This document shows positions 26,447 to 37,334 of a stretch of 64,000 bases of DNA, in pieces (the first letter of the stretch is position 1; every line of letters starts with the position of its first letter). This stretch comes from Aromatoleum toluclasticum ATCC 700605 (lineage in GTDB: Bacteria; Pseudomonadota; Gammaproteobacteria; Burkholderiales; Rhodocyclaceae). A program made the translations under genes and the position numbers. The DNA is taken from the NCBI RefSeq assembly GCF_000378245.1, contig NZ_KB899492.1, positions 434,001 to 498,000 on the forward strand, given 5' to 3'. Under the pieces are notes generated by a model that was given only the letters and a program-made list of their open reading frames with translations, did not search any database and was not told where the DNA came from.

Positions 26447-27313
26447 TTACCCTTTCCTGAAGATGCCTTCGGGGCGCCACAGCAGCACCAAGGCCATCAC
26501 GAGATAGACCATCAGGCCCGCGAGGTCCGGCAGCAGCACCTTGCCGAAGGTGTCCGCGAAGCCGATCACCAGCGCCGCCACGAGCGCGCCCCACACCGAG
26601 CCGACGCCGCCGATCACGACGATGACGAAGGAGATGATCAGCACGGAAGAACCCATGCCCGGATAGACGGACGAGATCGGCGCGGCGAGCATGCCGGCCA
26701 GCGCCGCGAGCGCGACACCGAGCGCGAACACCGTGCGGTACAGCAGGTTGATGTCGATGCCCAGCGCCTTGACCATGTCGCGATCGTGGCTGCCGGCGCG
26801 GATCATCATCCCCAGGCGCGTCTTCTGGATCAGCCAGTACAGCCCGCCCGCGAGCGCGAGGCACACGACCGAGATCACGAGGCGATAAACGGGATAGCTG
26901 AGGTTGTCCGACAGCGGGATCGACGCCGAGAAGAGCTCGGGGATCGTCACGCCATGCACCTCGTCGCCGACCGCGAGGCTCCTGAGCTCCTCGAAGATCA
27001 GGATCAGGCCGTAGGTCAGCAGCACCTGTTCGAGGTGGTCGCGCTTGTACAGGTGCGAGAACAGCGCCCATTCGAGGATCGCGCCGAACACGAAGGCGAG
27101 CGGCAGCCCCAGCGCGATCGCCAGCATCAGGTTGCCCGTCATGCCCGTCAGCGCGAACGCGAGGTAGGCGCCGACCATGTAGAAGCTGCCGTGCGCGAGG
27201 TTGATGATGCCCATGATGCCGAACACCAGCGTCAAGCCGCTGGCCACGAGGAACAGCAGCAGGCCGTACTGCAGCGAGTTCAGCACCTGGATCAGGAAGG
27301 AAACGAAATCCAT
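26447..27313 (-). CDS. livH: ABC transporter permease (LivH type)
   Basis: 288 residues and hydrophobic throughout. LivH signatures include LNSLQYGLLLFLVASGLTLVFG-type start, INLAHGSFYMVGAYLAF and VIGGVGSVWGALVAALVIG. It dimerises with LivM. A 188-bp gap to the binding-protein gene upstream contains a small hairpin (around 27437-27451), which often separates an abundant binding protein from its permease genes. Confidence 0.92.
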   Translation of the reverse strand: MDFVSFLIQVLNSLQYGLLLFLVASGLTLVFGIMGIINLAHGSFYMVGAYLAFALTGMTGNLMLAIALGLPLAFVFGAILEWALFSHLYKRDHLEQVLLTYGLILIFEELRSLAVGDEVHGVTIPELFSASIPLSDNLSYPVYRLVISVVCLALAGGLYWLIQKTRLGMMIRAGSHDRDMVKALGIDINLLYRTVFALGVALAALAGMLAAPISSVYPGMGSSVLIISFVIVVIGGVGSVWGALVAALVIGFADTFGKVLLPDLAGLMVYLVMALVLLWRPEGIFRKG

Positions 27314-27436
27314 GAGTCTTCCCCTCCGGGCGCCGAGTCAGGGCGCCTGGATATGTATGGAGTGATGCGGGGGTGGTAAGGGACCTGCCCGCTCAGCTTT
27401 CAGTGAAATCGGCTTCAGACGGGCACGTTTACCCCC

Positions 27437-27451
27437 TCCCCTTCAAGGGGA
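27437..27451. other. small hairpin between binding-protein and permease genes
   Basis: TCCCCTT-C-AAGGGGA is a near-perfect palindrome in the 27314-27501 gap, extended by further C/G pairs on both sides. It may act as an mRNA stability element for the binding-protein message. Confidence 0.4.
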
Positions 27452-27501
27452 AGGGACCGCGTCCCAGCGGACTTCACCTATCTGCGTGCCGCGTCAGCGA
27501 C

Positions 27502-28698
27502 TCACATCCGACAACCGCGCGCCGGATCCGCCAGCGCCTTCTCGGCAACGCCGACGAGCTTGTTGTCGCGCCCCTCGACCTTGCGCAGGTAGATGTCCTG
27601 CACCGGGTTGTGCGCCTTGGACAGCGTGAAGGCGCCGCGCGGGCTGTCGATCTTCGCCGTTTCCATGGCCTTGATCACGGCGTCCTTGTCGAACTTCGCG
27701 CCCTTCAGCGAGTCGACGCCGGTCTTGAGCATCTGTGCGGCGTCGTAGCCCTGCACGGCATACACGTCGGGCTGCTGCTTGTAGGCGATCGCGTAGGCCT
27801 TGCGGAAGGCCTGGTCCTTCGGGTTGGTCAGGTTGTCGGCGTAGTGCAGCGTCGTCATCAGGCCTTCGCCCGAGCCGCCCATCGCGTCGATCGTGCCGTC
27901 GGTGAGGAAGCCCGAACCGTACAGCGGGATGGACTTCTTCAGGCCCGCCGCGTCGTAGTCCTTGACGAACTTGACCGCGCCGCCGCCGGCGAAGAACACG
28001 AACACCGCGTCGGGCTTGAGCGAGGCGATTTCGGTCAGGAAGGGCTGGAACTCGACGTTCGGGAAGGGGAGGTAGAGCTCCTTGGCGACCTTGCCGCCGG
28101 CCTTCTCGAAGGCTTCCTTGAAGCCCGCGACGGACTGCTCGCCGAAGGAATATTTCCACGTCACGGTCACGACGTTCTTGTGGCCACGCTCGGCGACGAT
28201 CTTGCCCATCGCGTAGGCCGGCTGCCAGGCCGAGAAGGAGGAGCGGAACACGTTGGGCGCGCACAGCGGACCGGTGAGTTCGTCGGCGCCCGCGTTGGGG
28301 ATGATCAGCAGCGTCTTGGTGTCGCGCGCGACTTTCGCCATCGCCAGCGCGACGCCCGAATGCACGGTGCCGACCAGCACGTCGACGTTGTCGCGCTTGA
28401 CGAGCTTGGAGGCGTTCTCGGTGGCCTTGGACGGATCGGATTCGTCATCGACGACCGAATACTCGACCTCGTAGCCGCCAAGCTTGCCGCCCTGCTCCTG
28501 CACGTACTGCTTGAAACCGTTGGTGATCGCGGTGCCCAGCGAGGCGTAGGTGCCGGTGTAGGGCAGCATCAGGCCGACCTTTATCTTCTCGGCGGCCTGC
28601 GCCGCGCCGAGCGGCAGCAGTGCGCCGGCCAATACACTGGCAAACGCGCCGAGCATGGCCTGCATCAGGGTACGACGGGTCGTTTGTGCTTTTTTCAT
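27502..28698 (-). CDS. livK: ABC transporter substrate-binding protein (LivK/aromatic acid type)
   Basis: 398 residues. The signal peptide (about 1-36) starts with a twin-arginine-like TTRRTLMQ and ends AAQAAEK. The mature protein is a type I periplasmic-binding fold of the peripla_BP_6 family (KVGLMLPYTGTYASLGTAITNG, LVGTVHSGVALAMAKVARDT, YKQQPDVYAVQGYDAAQML). The Tyr/Ser-rich ligand segment 'PYTGTYASLG' is seen in aromatic-acid binders. It precedes the permease and ATPase genes and follows the benzoate-CoA ligase gene on the same strand, so benzoate is the likely ligand. Confidence 0.88.
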   Translation of the reverse strand: MKKAQTTRRTLMQAMLGAFASVLAGALLPLGAAQAAEKIKVGLMLPYTGTYASLGTAITNGFKQYVQEQGGKLGGYEVEYSVVDDESDPSKATENASKLVKRDNVDVLVGTVHSGVALAMAKVARDTKTLLIIPNAGADELTGPLCAPNVFRSSFSAWQPAYAMGKIVAERGHKNVVTVTWKYSFGEQSVAGFKEAFEKAGGKVAKELYLPFPNVEFQPFLTEIASLKPDAVFVFFAGGGAVKFVKDYDAAGLKKSIPLYGSGFLTDGTIDAMGGSGEGLMTTLHYADNLTNPKDQAFRKAYAIAYKQQPDVYAVQGYDAAQMLKTGVDSLKGAKFDKDAVIKAMETAKIDSPRGAFTLSKAHNPVQDIYLRKVEGRDNKLVGVAEKALADPARGCRM

Positions 28699-28759
28699 GG
28701 TGTCTCCTCCACGGGGGGATGGGTGGGGCTTCGCCCCTTTTTAATTCCTTGCGCTGTCA

Positions 28760-28840
28760 CGTAGGGCGGGAGGAGCCGAATGCGTATCCCGCCGATCCGC
28801 GGCGAAATGGCGGGATGCGCTTCGCTCCTTCCGCCCTACG
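28760..28840. repeat. palindromic intergenic repeat (GTAGGGCGGG family)
   Basis: CGTAGGGCGGGAGGAGCCGA at 28760 and the inverted CCGCCCTACG ending at 28840, with inner arms TATCCCGCC and GGCGGGATGCGCTTCGC. It lies between the benzoate-CoA ligase stop and the binding-protein gene. It can fold into a long two-part hairpin. Confidence 0.82.
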
Positions 28841-28842
28841 TT

Positions 28843-30432
<1,590 letters not shown>

Positions 30433-30549
30433 TCCTTCTCTCCTCCTGTTCTTCCGGTGGGTGCCGGGGTATTCCTGGCCGGTCTTGGTGCCGGTGCTGT
30501 TCATTCGGTGGCCGTCGTGGCCTGGCTTACCGGTGCTCGTGGGCACCCT

Positions 30550-30622
30550 GTGGGAGCGGCTTCAGCCGCGAATGGGCCGTGGGCTTGCGAAACCGCCGAT
30601 TCGCGGCTGAAGCCGCTCCCAC
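30550..30622. repeat. REP-like inverted pair
   Basis: GTGGGAGCGGCTTCAGCCGC at 30550 and the inverted copy ending CCGCTCCCAC at 30622, between the DUF4863 gene stop and the ligase start. Confidence 0.85.
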
Positions 30623-30645
30623 AGGTAAAGCCCTGCGGTAAAAGC

Positions 30646-31113
30646 CTAGGCTTTCGTGAACTCGATCGCGCCCTGCGGCAGCAGGTACAACACGTAGGCA
30701 CGGCCGTCGCTCACCGTCGGCCTGTGCACGCTGCCCGGCCCGTACACGAACCAGCCGGCGCCGTGGCCGTCGAACTTCGCGTCGCCTTCGAGCGGCATGA
30801 TCATGTCGATCTCGCCGTTGGGATGGGCGTGCTGCGGGCCGACGAGATCCTTCATCTCGACGACGTCGACGCTGAAGCCGTGGAGCGCGTCGGTCGGCTT
30901 GATGACGCGGCCGTACCGGATGCCGCCGTGCTCGCGATCGCACATCCAGCCCGCAGCGACGGCCTCGCTACAGGCCTGCGCGATGGCCTGGAACTCGGGG
31001 CCGTTCGCCGGGAAGCGTTCGTTGAGGAAGTCGGCGAGCTGGCCGTCGAGGGGGCGGCCGGCGATCTCGCCGGTCACCTTCGCGATCAGCGCCTGGAACT
31101 GGTCTGGCGTCAT
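30646..31113 (-). CDS. DUF4863 family protein (4-hydroxylaminobenzoate lyase-like cupin)
   Basis: 155 residues. The second half has the cupin metal motif HAHPNGEIDMIMPLEGDAKFDGHGAGWFVYGPGSVHRPTV, with His/His/Glu and a later His as metal ligands. From memory this is the DUF4863 family, which includes the PnbB 4-hydroxylaminobenzoate lyase; such genes occur regularly in box clusters. Its role there is unclear; it could act on a benzoyl-derived side product. It sits 66 bp downstream of boxD and before the REP pair, so it probably shares the boxD transcript. Confidence 0.7.
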   Translation of the reverse strand: MTPDQFQALIAKVTGEIAGRPLDGQLADFLNERFPANGPEFQAIAQACSEAVAAGWMCDREHGGIRYGRVIKPTDALHGFSVDVVEMKDLVGPQHAHPNGEIDMIMPLEGDAKFDGHGAGWFVYGPGSVHRPTVSDGRAYVLYLLPQGAIEFTKA

Positions 31114-31179
31114 GTCTCCGTCTCTCCGTCGGAACTGGGGGTTGGGGTCAGGGGGCGGGATGCGTGTAGGTTTTATAGT

Positions 31180-32757
31180 TCATGCACCGAGCAACGCAGC
31201 GTCGACTGCGTCACGCGACAGGGCGTCGAGCACGGCCGGTCCGCCCTGCACGACGCAGCGGCGGTGGTACATCGCCAGCGCGCGCAGGCCGCCCAGCTCC
31301 TCGCCGCCGCCCGCGCGCCCGGGACCGCCGTGCAGGCAGCCGGGCATCACGTTGCCGTGGCCGGTGTGGTTCGGGCCGACCGCAGCATCGACGACCATCA
31401 CGCGGCCGTGCAGGTCGGCGATCGCGGGGACGAGTTCGGCGAGGAAGGCCGCATCGCCGGAATACACGGACGCGACGAGCGAGCCGTGACCACGACGCGC
31501 GATCGCGACGGCGTCCCGCGTGTCGGCGTAAGGCACGATGGTCGCGACCGGGCCGAAGACTTCGACGTCATGGACGAAGCGCGCACCCACACCCTTGTCG
31601 CAATAGAGCAGCGTCGGCTGCACGAAGGCGGAGACCGCCGCATCGGCACCGACCGGTTCGAAATCCGCATCGCCGCCGAACACGACTTCGCATTCCTGCG
31701 TGAGCTTCGCCAGTCCCTCGAAGGCCGCGGCCTGCTGCGCCTTGCTCACGAGCGGCCCGACGCGCACGCCTTCGCTGCGCGGATCGCCGACCTTGCAGCC
31801 GGCAAGCTTGCCGCTCACCGCATCGGCGAGCGCGCGCGACACACCGGCAGGCGCGAGGATGCGGCGGATCGCCGTGCATTTCTGGCCGGTCTTGACCGTC
31901 ATCTCGCGCACGATCTCCTTCACCGCGAGATCGAATTCCGGCGTACCGGGCTGCGCATCGGGGCCGAGGATCGCCGAATTGACGCTGTCGGCCTCGACGT
32001 TGAGCCGCACCGAGCGCGCGACGACGTTCGGATGGGTGCGCATGCGCGCCGCGGTATCCGCCGAGCCGGTGAAGGACACGACGTCGCATTCCGTGACGTG
32101 GTCGAGGATGTCGCGCGCCGAACCGCACACGATGGAGATCGCGCCCGGCGGCAGGATGCCCGCCTCGACGACGTCGGCGACCATGCGCTGCGCGAGCCAC
32201 GCGGTCGGCGTCGCCGGCTTGGCGAACACCGGCACGCCCGCAAGCAACGCCGGCGCGGCCTTCTCCCACAGGCCCCAGGCCGGGAAGTTGAACGCGTTGA
32301 TGAAGACCGCGACGCCGGTGAGTGGCATCAGGAAGTGCTGGCCCTGGAAGACGTCCGTCTTCGCCAGCGCGACGCGCGCCCCTTCCTTCAGGTGGCGCGC
32401 GGCGCCCAGCGCCTTGCCGGCGCGAGCGTAGCTCTTGATAGTGAAGATGGCGCCATCGACATCGAAGGATGCGTCGCCTTCGGTCGCACCGGAGTTGCGC
32501 AGCGAGATGTCGAAATATTCTGCACGTTTGGCCTGCAGCAGCTCGGCGATCGCCGCCAGCTTCGCTGCACGCTCCTCGTAGGTAAGGGCCTTCAGTGCAG
32601 CCCCACCTTGAGTGCGGGCGAACTCCAGTGCATGTGCGACGTCGATGCCGTCGGACGAAACGCGAACCAACGCCTCGCCGGTGACCGGATCGGTCAGCGC
32701 CGTGCCTTCGCCGGCGCCTTCGACCCATTGCCCGTATACATAGTTAGCAAGCTTCAC
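31180..32757 (-). CDS. boxD: 3,4-dehydroadipyl-CoA semialdehyde dehydrogenase (BoxD)
   Basis: 525 residues of the PaaZ/BoxD-type aldehyde dehydrogenase. It has the NAD-binding [19 protein letters not shown]-like region ([23 protein letters not shown]), [10 protein letters not shown] with the catalytic Cys, and [13 protein letters not shown]. It oxidises the semialdehyde released by BoxC to 3,4-dehydroadipyl-CoA with NADP. The start is a GTG at 32757, preceded by GGAGACACCCAG; the longer frame upstream has no ribosome site. It diverges from boxR, with a shared operator region between them. Confidence 0.88.
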   Translation of the reverse strand: MKLANYVYGQWVEGAGEGTALTDPVTGEALVRVSSDGIDVAHALEFARTQGGAALKALTYEERAAKLAAIAELLQAKRAEYFDISLRNSGATEGDASFDVDGAIFTIKSYARAGKALGAARHLKEGARVALAKTDVFQGQHFLMPLTGVAVFINAFNFPAWGLWEKAAPALLAGVPVFAKPATPTAWLAQRMVADVVEAGILPPGAISIVCGSARDILDHVTECDVVSFTGSADTAARMRTHPNVVARSVRLNVEADSVNSAILGPDAQPGTPEFDLAVKEIVREMTVKTGQKCTAIRRILAPAGVSRALADAVSGKLAGCKVGDPRSEGVRVGPLVSKAQQAAAFEGLAKLTQECEVVFGGDADFEPVGADAAVSAFVQPTLLYCDKGVGARFVHDVEVFGPVATIVPYADTRDAVAIARRGHGSLVASVYSGDAAFLAELVPAIADLHGRVMVVDAAVGPNHTGHGNVMPGCLHGGPGRAGGGEELGGLRALAMYHRRCVVQGGPAVLDALSRDAVDAALLGA

Positions 32758-33083
32758 CTGGGTGTCTCCTCTCTCTGTTGAGGCATCACGGTCTGTGCCG
32801 GATGTCTGATGTTCTGGCGTCGCGCCGGAGCGCAATCGGTGGAGATAGAATACACGCGCGAAATTCGACGTCAAGCACTTTACTTCCACTTTTCTCTAAA
32901 CACTTCCGGATTAGCTGCAGTTTTTGGCACTATCAAACCAAGATCGCCGTTCTATACTGGATGAAAACTGCAGATTACTGCAGTGCACCACTAATAAAAC
33001 TGCACTTTAGGTATTGACGCGTCGATCTTGCTGCACTATTGTTCAACTCAACCGATGCAGTTCGCTGCAAGAAAGGAAAACCG
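32758..33083. promoter_or_regulatory. divergent boxD/boxR control region with TGCA operators
   Basis: 326 bp, clearly AT-richer than its surroundings in the middle. TGCA-N6-TGCA occurs twice (32969-32982 and 33056-33069), the element reported for BoxR/BzdR binding. Single TGCA sites lie at 32916, 32984, 33001 and 33032. A plus-strand promoter for boxR is TTGACG (33014-33019)-N17-TATTGT (33037-33042), with a TGCA inside. A minus-strand promoter for boxD is TTGATA-N17-TAATCC (32931-32936 and 32908-32913 as read on the plus strand), also with a TGCA inside. Confidence 0.75.
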
Positions 33084-33986
33084 ATGAGCCTCGAAACCAC
33101 TACCGACGCGCAACAGGAAGAGCTCCAGACGGCCGACCAGGCCGCCGACGGCAATATCCTGCCCACGCTCGGCAAGCGCGTCCGCGAGATCCGCGACCGC
33201 CGTGGCATGACGAGAAAGCTCGTGGCCCGCGAAGCCGGCGTCTCGGAGCGCCACCTCGCCCACCTCGAAGGCGGCGACGGCAACGTGTCCATCGTCCTGC
33301 TGCAGAACATCGCCCGCGCGCTCAACGTTCCGCTGATCGAGCTGCTCGCGCCGGAAACCGAGGACACCGTCGAGAAGCGCCTGATCCGCCGCTTCCTCGA
33401 GCGCCTGCCGCAGCATCGCCTGGAAGAAGTGGTGTTCCGCCTGATGCGCGACTTCGGCCACGAGGAAGCCGTGCGCCGCAAGCGCATCGCGCTGATCGGC
33501 CTGCGCGGTGCCGGCAAGTCGACGCTGGGCAAGCGCCTGGCGCAGGAAGAAGGCATGCCCTTCGTCGAACTCGACCGCGAGATCGAGAAGGAAACCGGCA
33601 TCCCGGGACGCGAGATCTTCTCGCTGTACGGTCAGTCCGGTTATCGCCGCATCGAGAAGCGCACGCTGGAGCGCGTGCTGCGCGACAACCCGCGCGCCGT
33701 GATCTCGGTGGGTGGCGGCGTCGTGTCGCAGCCCGAGAGCTTCGAGATGCTGCTCGCGCAGTGCATCACGGTGTGGGTAAAGGCCCTGCCGGAAGAACAC
33801 ATGGCCCGCGTGATGGCCCAGGGCGACCTGCGGCCGATGGCGGGCAACGACGAGGCGATGGAGGACCTCAAGCGCATCCTCGAGGCGCGCTTGCCCCTCT
33901 ACGCCAAGGCGGACACCGTGCTCGACACCACGGGCGAGACGGTGGATCAGAGTTTCATCAAATTGCGCCAGCTCGTGCTGGGCTGA
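33084..33986 (+). CDS. boxR: BoxR, benzoyl-CoA-responsive repressor (HTH plus shikimate-kinase-like domain)
   Basis: 300 residues. Residues about 28-90 are an XRE-type helix-turn-helix (LGKRVREIRDRRGMTRKLVA, SERHLAHLEGG). Residues about 130-300 resemble shikimate kinase with Walker A GLRGAGKS (139-146), FVELDREIEKETG and the SVGGGVV loop. In Azoarcus, BoxR and BzdR repress the aerobic and anaerobic benzoate genes and are released by benzoyl-CoA bound to this kinase-like domain. GAAAGGAAAACCG precedes the ATG. It heads the boxR-boxC-boxB-boxA direction and diverges from boxD. Confidence 0.93.
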   Translation: MSLETTTDAQQEELQTADQAADGNILPTLGKRVREIRDRRGMTRKLVAREAGVSERHLAHLEGGDGNVSIVLLQNIARALNVPLIELLAPETEDTVEKRLIRRFLERLPQHRLEEVVFRLMRDFGHEEAVRRKRIALIGLRGAGKSTLGKRLAQEEGMPFVELDREIEKETGIPGREIFSLYGQSGYRRIEKRTLERVLRDNPRAVISVGGGVVSQPESFEMLLAQCITVWVKALPEEHMARVMAQGDLRPMAGNDEAMEDLKRILEARLPLYAKADTVLDTTGETVDQSFIKLRQLVLG

Positions 33987-34017
33987 GCACATCCAACAGA
34001 GAGAGAGGAGACAGACA

Positions 34018-35685
34018 ATGGAAGCAGTCGCCAACAAGCCGGTCGCAGATCTGGTCGATTACCGCACGGAGCCGTCGAAGTACCGTCACTGGTCGCTCGC
34101 GACCGAGGGCGAGATCGCCACGCTGACGCTCAACATCGACGAGGACGGCGGCATCCGCCCGGGCTACAAGCTCAAATTGAACTCCTACGACCTGGGCGTC
34201 GATATCGAGCTGCACGACGCGCTGCAACGCGTGCGCTTCGAGCACCCGGAAGTGCGCACCGTCGTCGTCACCTCGGGCAAGGCGAAGATCTTCTGCTCCG
34301 GCGCGAACATCTACATGCTGGGCCTCTCGACCCACGCCTGGAAGGTGAACTTCTGCAAATTCACCAACGAGACGCGCAACGGCATCGAGGACTCCAGCCA
34401 GTACTCGGGCCTCAAGTTCCTCGCCGCGTGCAACGGCACCACCGCCGGCGGCGGCTACGAGCTGGCGCTCGCCTGCGACGAGATCGTGCTGGTCGATGAC
34501 CGCAACTCCTCCGTGTCGCTGCCCGAAGTGCCGCTGCTGGGCGTGCTGCCCGGTACCGGCGGCCTGACCCGCGTCACCGACAAGCGCCGCGTGCGCCGCG
34601 ACCACGCCGACATCTTCTGCACCATCTCCGAAGGCGTGCGCGGCAACCGCGCCAAGGACTGGCGCCTGGTCGACGACGTCGTCAAGCAGCAGCAGTTCGC
34701 CGAGCACATCCAGACCCGCGCCAAGGCGCTCGCCCAGTCCTCCGACCGCCCGGCCGGCGCCAAGGGCGTGGCCCTGACCCGCCTCGAGCGCACCACCGAC
34801 GCGACCGGCTACCACTACGAATTCGTCGATGCGACGATCGACGCCGACGGCCGCACCGTGACCCTGACCGTGCGCGCCCCGTCCGCCGTCACCGCCAAGA
34901 CCGCCGCCGAGATCGAAGCCCAGGGCATCAAGTGGTGGCCGCTGCAGATGGCACGCGAACTCGACGACGCGATCCTGAACCTGCGCACCAACCACCTCGA
35001 CGTCGGCCTGTGGCAGCTGCGCACCGAAGGCGACGCCCAGGTCGTGCTCGACATCGACGCGACGATCGACGCGAACAAGGACAACTGGTTCGTCCGCGAG
35101 ACCATCGGCATGCTGCGCCGCACGCTCGCCCGCATCGACGTCAGCTCCCGCAGCCTGTACGCACTGATCGAACCGGGCTCGTGCTTCGCCGGCACGCTGC
35201 TGGAAATCGCGCTCGCCGCCGACCGCAGCTACATGCTCGACGCCGCCGAAGCGAAGAACGTCGTCGGCCTCTCGGCGATGAACTTCGGCCCCTTCCCGAT
35301 GGTGAACGGCCTGTCGCGCATAGCCGCCCGCTTCTACCAGGAAGAAGGCCCGATCGCCGCCGTGAAGGCGAAAGAAGGCAGCCTGCTGTCGCCCGCAGAG
35401 GCGATGGAGCTGGGCCTCGTCACCGCGATCCCGGACGACCTCGACTGGGCCGACGAAGTGCGCATCGCCATCGAGGAACGCGCCGCGCTGTCGCCCGACG
35501 CGCTCACCGGCCTCGAAGCCAACCTGCGCTTCGGCCCCGTCGAAACCATGAACACCCGCATCTTCGGCCGCCTCTCGGCATGGCAGAACTGGATCTTCAA
35601 CCGCCCCAACGCCGTCGGCGAAAACGGCGCGCTGAAGCTCTTCGGCTCCGGCAAGAAGGCGCAGTTCGACTGGAACCGCGTGTAA
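34018..35685 (+). CDS. boxC: benzoyl-CoA-dihydrodiol lyase (BoxC)
   Basis: 555 residues, the normal BoxC length, made of two crotonase-like halves. The first half includes KIFCSGANIYMLGLSTHAWK and CNGTTAGGGYELALACDEIVL. The second half includes LYALIEPGSCFAGTLLEIALAADRSYML. BoxC opens 2,3-epoxybenzoyl-CoA hydrolytically, giving 3,4-dehydroadipyl-CoA semialdehyde and formate without oxygen. It is preceded by GAGAGAGGAGACAGACA and lies 31 bp after boxR. Confidence 0.95.
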   Translation: MEAVANKPVADLVDYRTEPSKYRHWSLATEGEIATLTLNIDEDGGIRPGYKLKLNSYDLGVDIELHDALQRVRFEHPEVRTVVVTSGKAKIFCSGANIYMLGLSTHAWKVNFCKFTNETRNGIEDSSQYSGLKFLAACNGTTAGGGYELALACDEIVLVDDRNSSVSLPEVPLLGVLPGTGGLTRVTDKRRVRRDHADIFCTISEGVRGNRAKDWRLVDDVVKQQQFAEHIQTRAKALAQSSDRPAGAKGVALTRLERTTDATGYHYEFVDATIDADGRTVTLTVRAPSAVTAKTAAEIEAQGIKWWPLQMARELDDAILNLRTNHLDVGLWQLRTEGDAQVVLDIDATIDANKDNWFVRETIGMLRRTLARIDVSSRSLYALIEPGSCFAGTLLEIALAADRSYMLDAAEAKNVVGLSAMNFGPFPMVNGLSRIAARFYQEEGPIAAVKAKEGSLLSPAEAMELGLVTAIPDDLDWADEVRIAIEERAALSPDALTGLEANLRFGPVETMNTRIFGRLSAWQNWIFNRPNAVGENGALKLFGSGKKAQFDWNRV

Positions 35686-35848
35686 GACAAACGAATCGTT
35701 CCCGCGCCGCGCGGCAGGCCGTCCCGCTGCCGTTGCAGCCGGCGCCCTGGCGCGGCGGGGAAAAGCAGCAAGAAATCTCACAGCAACAGGAAAGGCCGGC
35801 GGACGACGAATCCCCGGCCGCGACGACAAAACCCGGAGGAGTACAGAG

Positions 35849-37270
35849 ATGATCAACTACAGCGAACGCATCCCGAACAACGTCAACCTGAACGAGAACA
35901 AGACCCTGCAGCGGGCGCTCGAGCAGTGGCAGCCGTCCTTCCTGAACTGGTGGGACGACATGGGTCCGGAAAACTCGACCAACTACGACGTCTACCTGCG
36001 CACCGCGGTCAGCGTCGACCCCAAGGGTTGGGCCGACTTCGGCTACGTGAAAATGCACGACTACCGCTGGGGCATCTTCCTCGCGCCGCAGGAAGGCGAG
36101 AAGAAGATCACCTTCGGCGAGCACAAGGGCCAGGACGTGTGGCAGGAAGTCCCGGGCGAATACCGCTCGACGCTGCGCCGCATCATCGTCACCCAAGGCG
36201 ACACCGAGCCGGCATCGGTCGAGCAGCAGCGCCACCTCGGCCTCACCGCCCCGTCGCTGTACGACCTGCGCAACCTGTTCCAGGTGAACGTCGAGGAAGG
36301 CCGCCACCTGTGGGCGATGGTCTACCTGCTGCACGCGCACTTCGGCCGCGACGGCCGCGAGGAAGGCGAAGCGCTCCTCGAGCGCCGTTCGGGCGACGAG
36401 GACAACCCCCGCATCCTCACCGCGTTCAACGAGAAGACCCCCGACTGGCTGTCGTTCTTCATGTTCACCTTCATCACCGACCGTGACGGCAAGTACCAGC
36501 TCGCCTCGCTGGCCGAATCGGCCTTCGACCCGCTGGCGCGTACCTGCAAGTTCATGCTCACCGAGGAAGCGCACCACCTCTTCGTCGGCGAATCGGGCAT
36601 CGCCCGCGTCATCCAGCGCACCTGCGAAGTGATGAAGGAACTGGGCACCGACGATCCCGCCAAGCTGCGCGCCGCCGGCGTCATCGACCTGCCGACGCTG
36701 CAGAAGTACCTCAACTTCCACTACAGCGTCACCAGCGACCTGTACGGCGCCGAAGTCTCGTCCAACGCCGCGACCTACTACACGAACGGCCTCAAGGGCC
36801 GCTTCGAGGAAGAGAAGATCGACGACGACCACAAGCTGCAGAACTCGGAATACGAGGTCATGGACGTGGCCGGCGACACGATCGGCACCCGCAAGGTCGC
36901 CGCGCTGTCGGCGCTGAACGAGCGCCTGCGCGACGACTGGATCACCGACGTGCAGGCCGGCGTCGAGCGCTGGAACCGCATCCCGGCCAAGTTCGGTTTC
37001 GCCTTCCGCTTCACGCTGCCGCACAAGGGCTTCCACCGCCGCATCGGCATGTTCGCCGACGTGCATGTCAGCCCGGACGGCCGCCTGCTGTCGGAAGCCG
37101 AATGGACGCACCAGCACAACAACTGGCTGCCGACCGAAAGCGACCGCCTGTACGTGCATTCGCTGATGGGCCGCTGCCTCGAGCCGGGCAAGTTCGCCAA
37201 CTGGATCGCAGCGCCGGGCCGCGGCATCAACAACCAGCCGGTCAATTTCGAGTACGTGCGCTTTAATTAA
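35849..37270 (+). CDS. boxB: benzoyl-CoA 2,3-epoxidase subunit BoxB
   Basis: 473 residues, a class I di-iron monooxygenase. E120, E150, H153 (NVEEGRHLW), D211, E240 and H243 (LTEEAHHLF) occur at the spacing and positions expected for the di-iron ligands of BoxB. It epoxidises benzoyl-CoA at C2-C3 with O2, with electrons from BoxA. CCCGGAGGAGTACAG precedes the ATG. The 163-bp gap from boxC has no further gene. Confidence 0.95.
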   Translation: MINYSERIPNNVNLNENKTLQRALEQWQPSFLNWWDDMGPENSTNYDVYLRTAVSVDPKGWADFGYVKMHDYRWGIFLAPQEGEKKITFGEHKGQDVWQEVPGEYRSTLRRIIVTQGDTEPASVEQQRHLGLTAPSLYDLRNLFQVNVEEGRHLWAMVYLLHAHFGRDGREEGEALLERRSGDEDNPRILTAFNEKTPDWLSFFMFTFITDRDGKYQLASLAESAFDPLARTCKFMLTEEAHHLFVGESGIARVIQRTCEVMKELGTDDPAKLRAAGVIDLPTLQKYLNFHYSVTSDLYGAEVSSNAATYYTNGLKGRFEEEKIDDDHKLQNSEYEVMDVAGDTIGTRKVAALSALNERLRDDWITDVQAGVERWNRIPAKFGFAFRFTLPHKGFHRRIGMFADVHVSPDGRLLSEAEWTHQHNNWLPTESDRLYVHSLMGRCLEPGKFANWIAAPGRGINNQPVNFEYVRFN

Positions 37271-37334
37271 GACTTGAGAGAAGAACGGGAAGCGGGCGCA
37301 GGCCCGCCTCCCGCCCCCGTGGAGAGAGACAACC

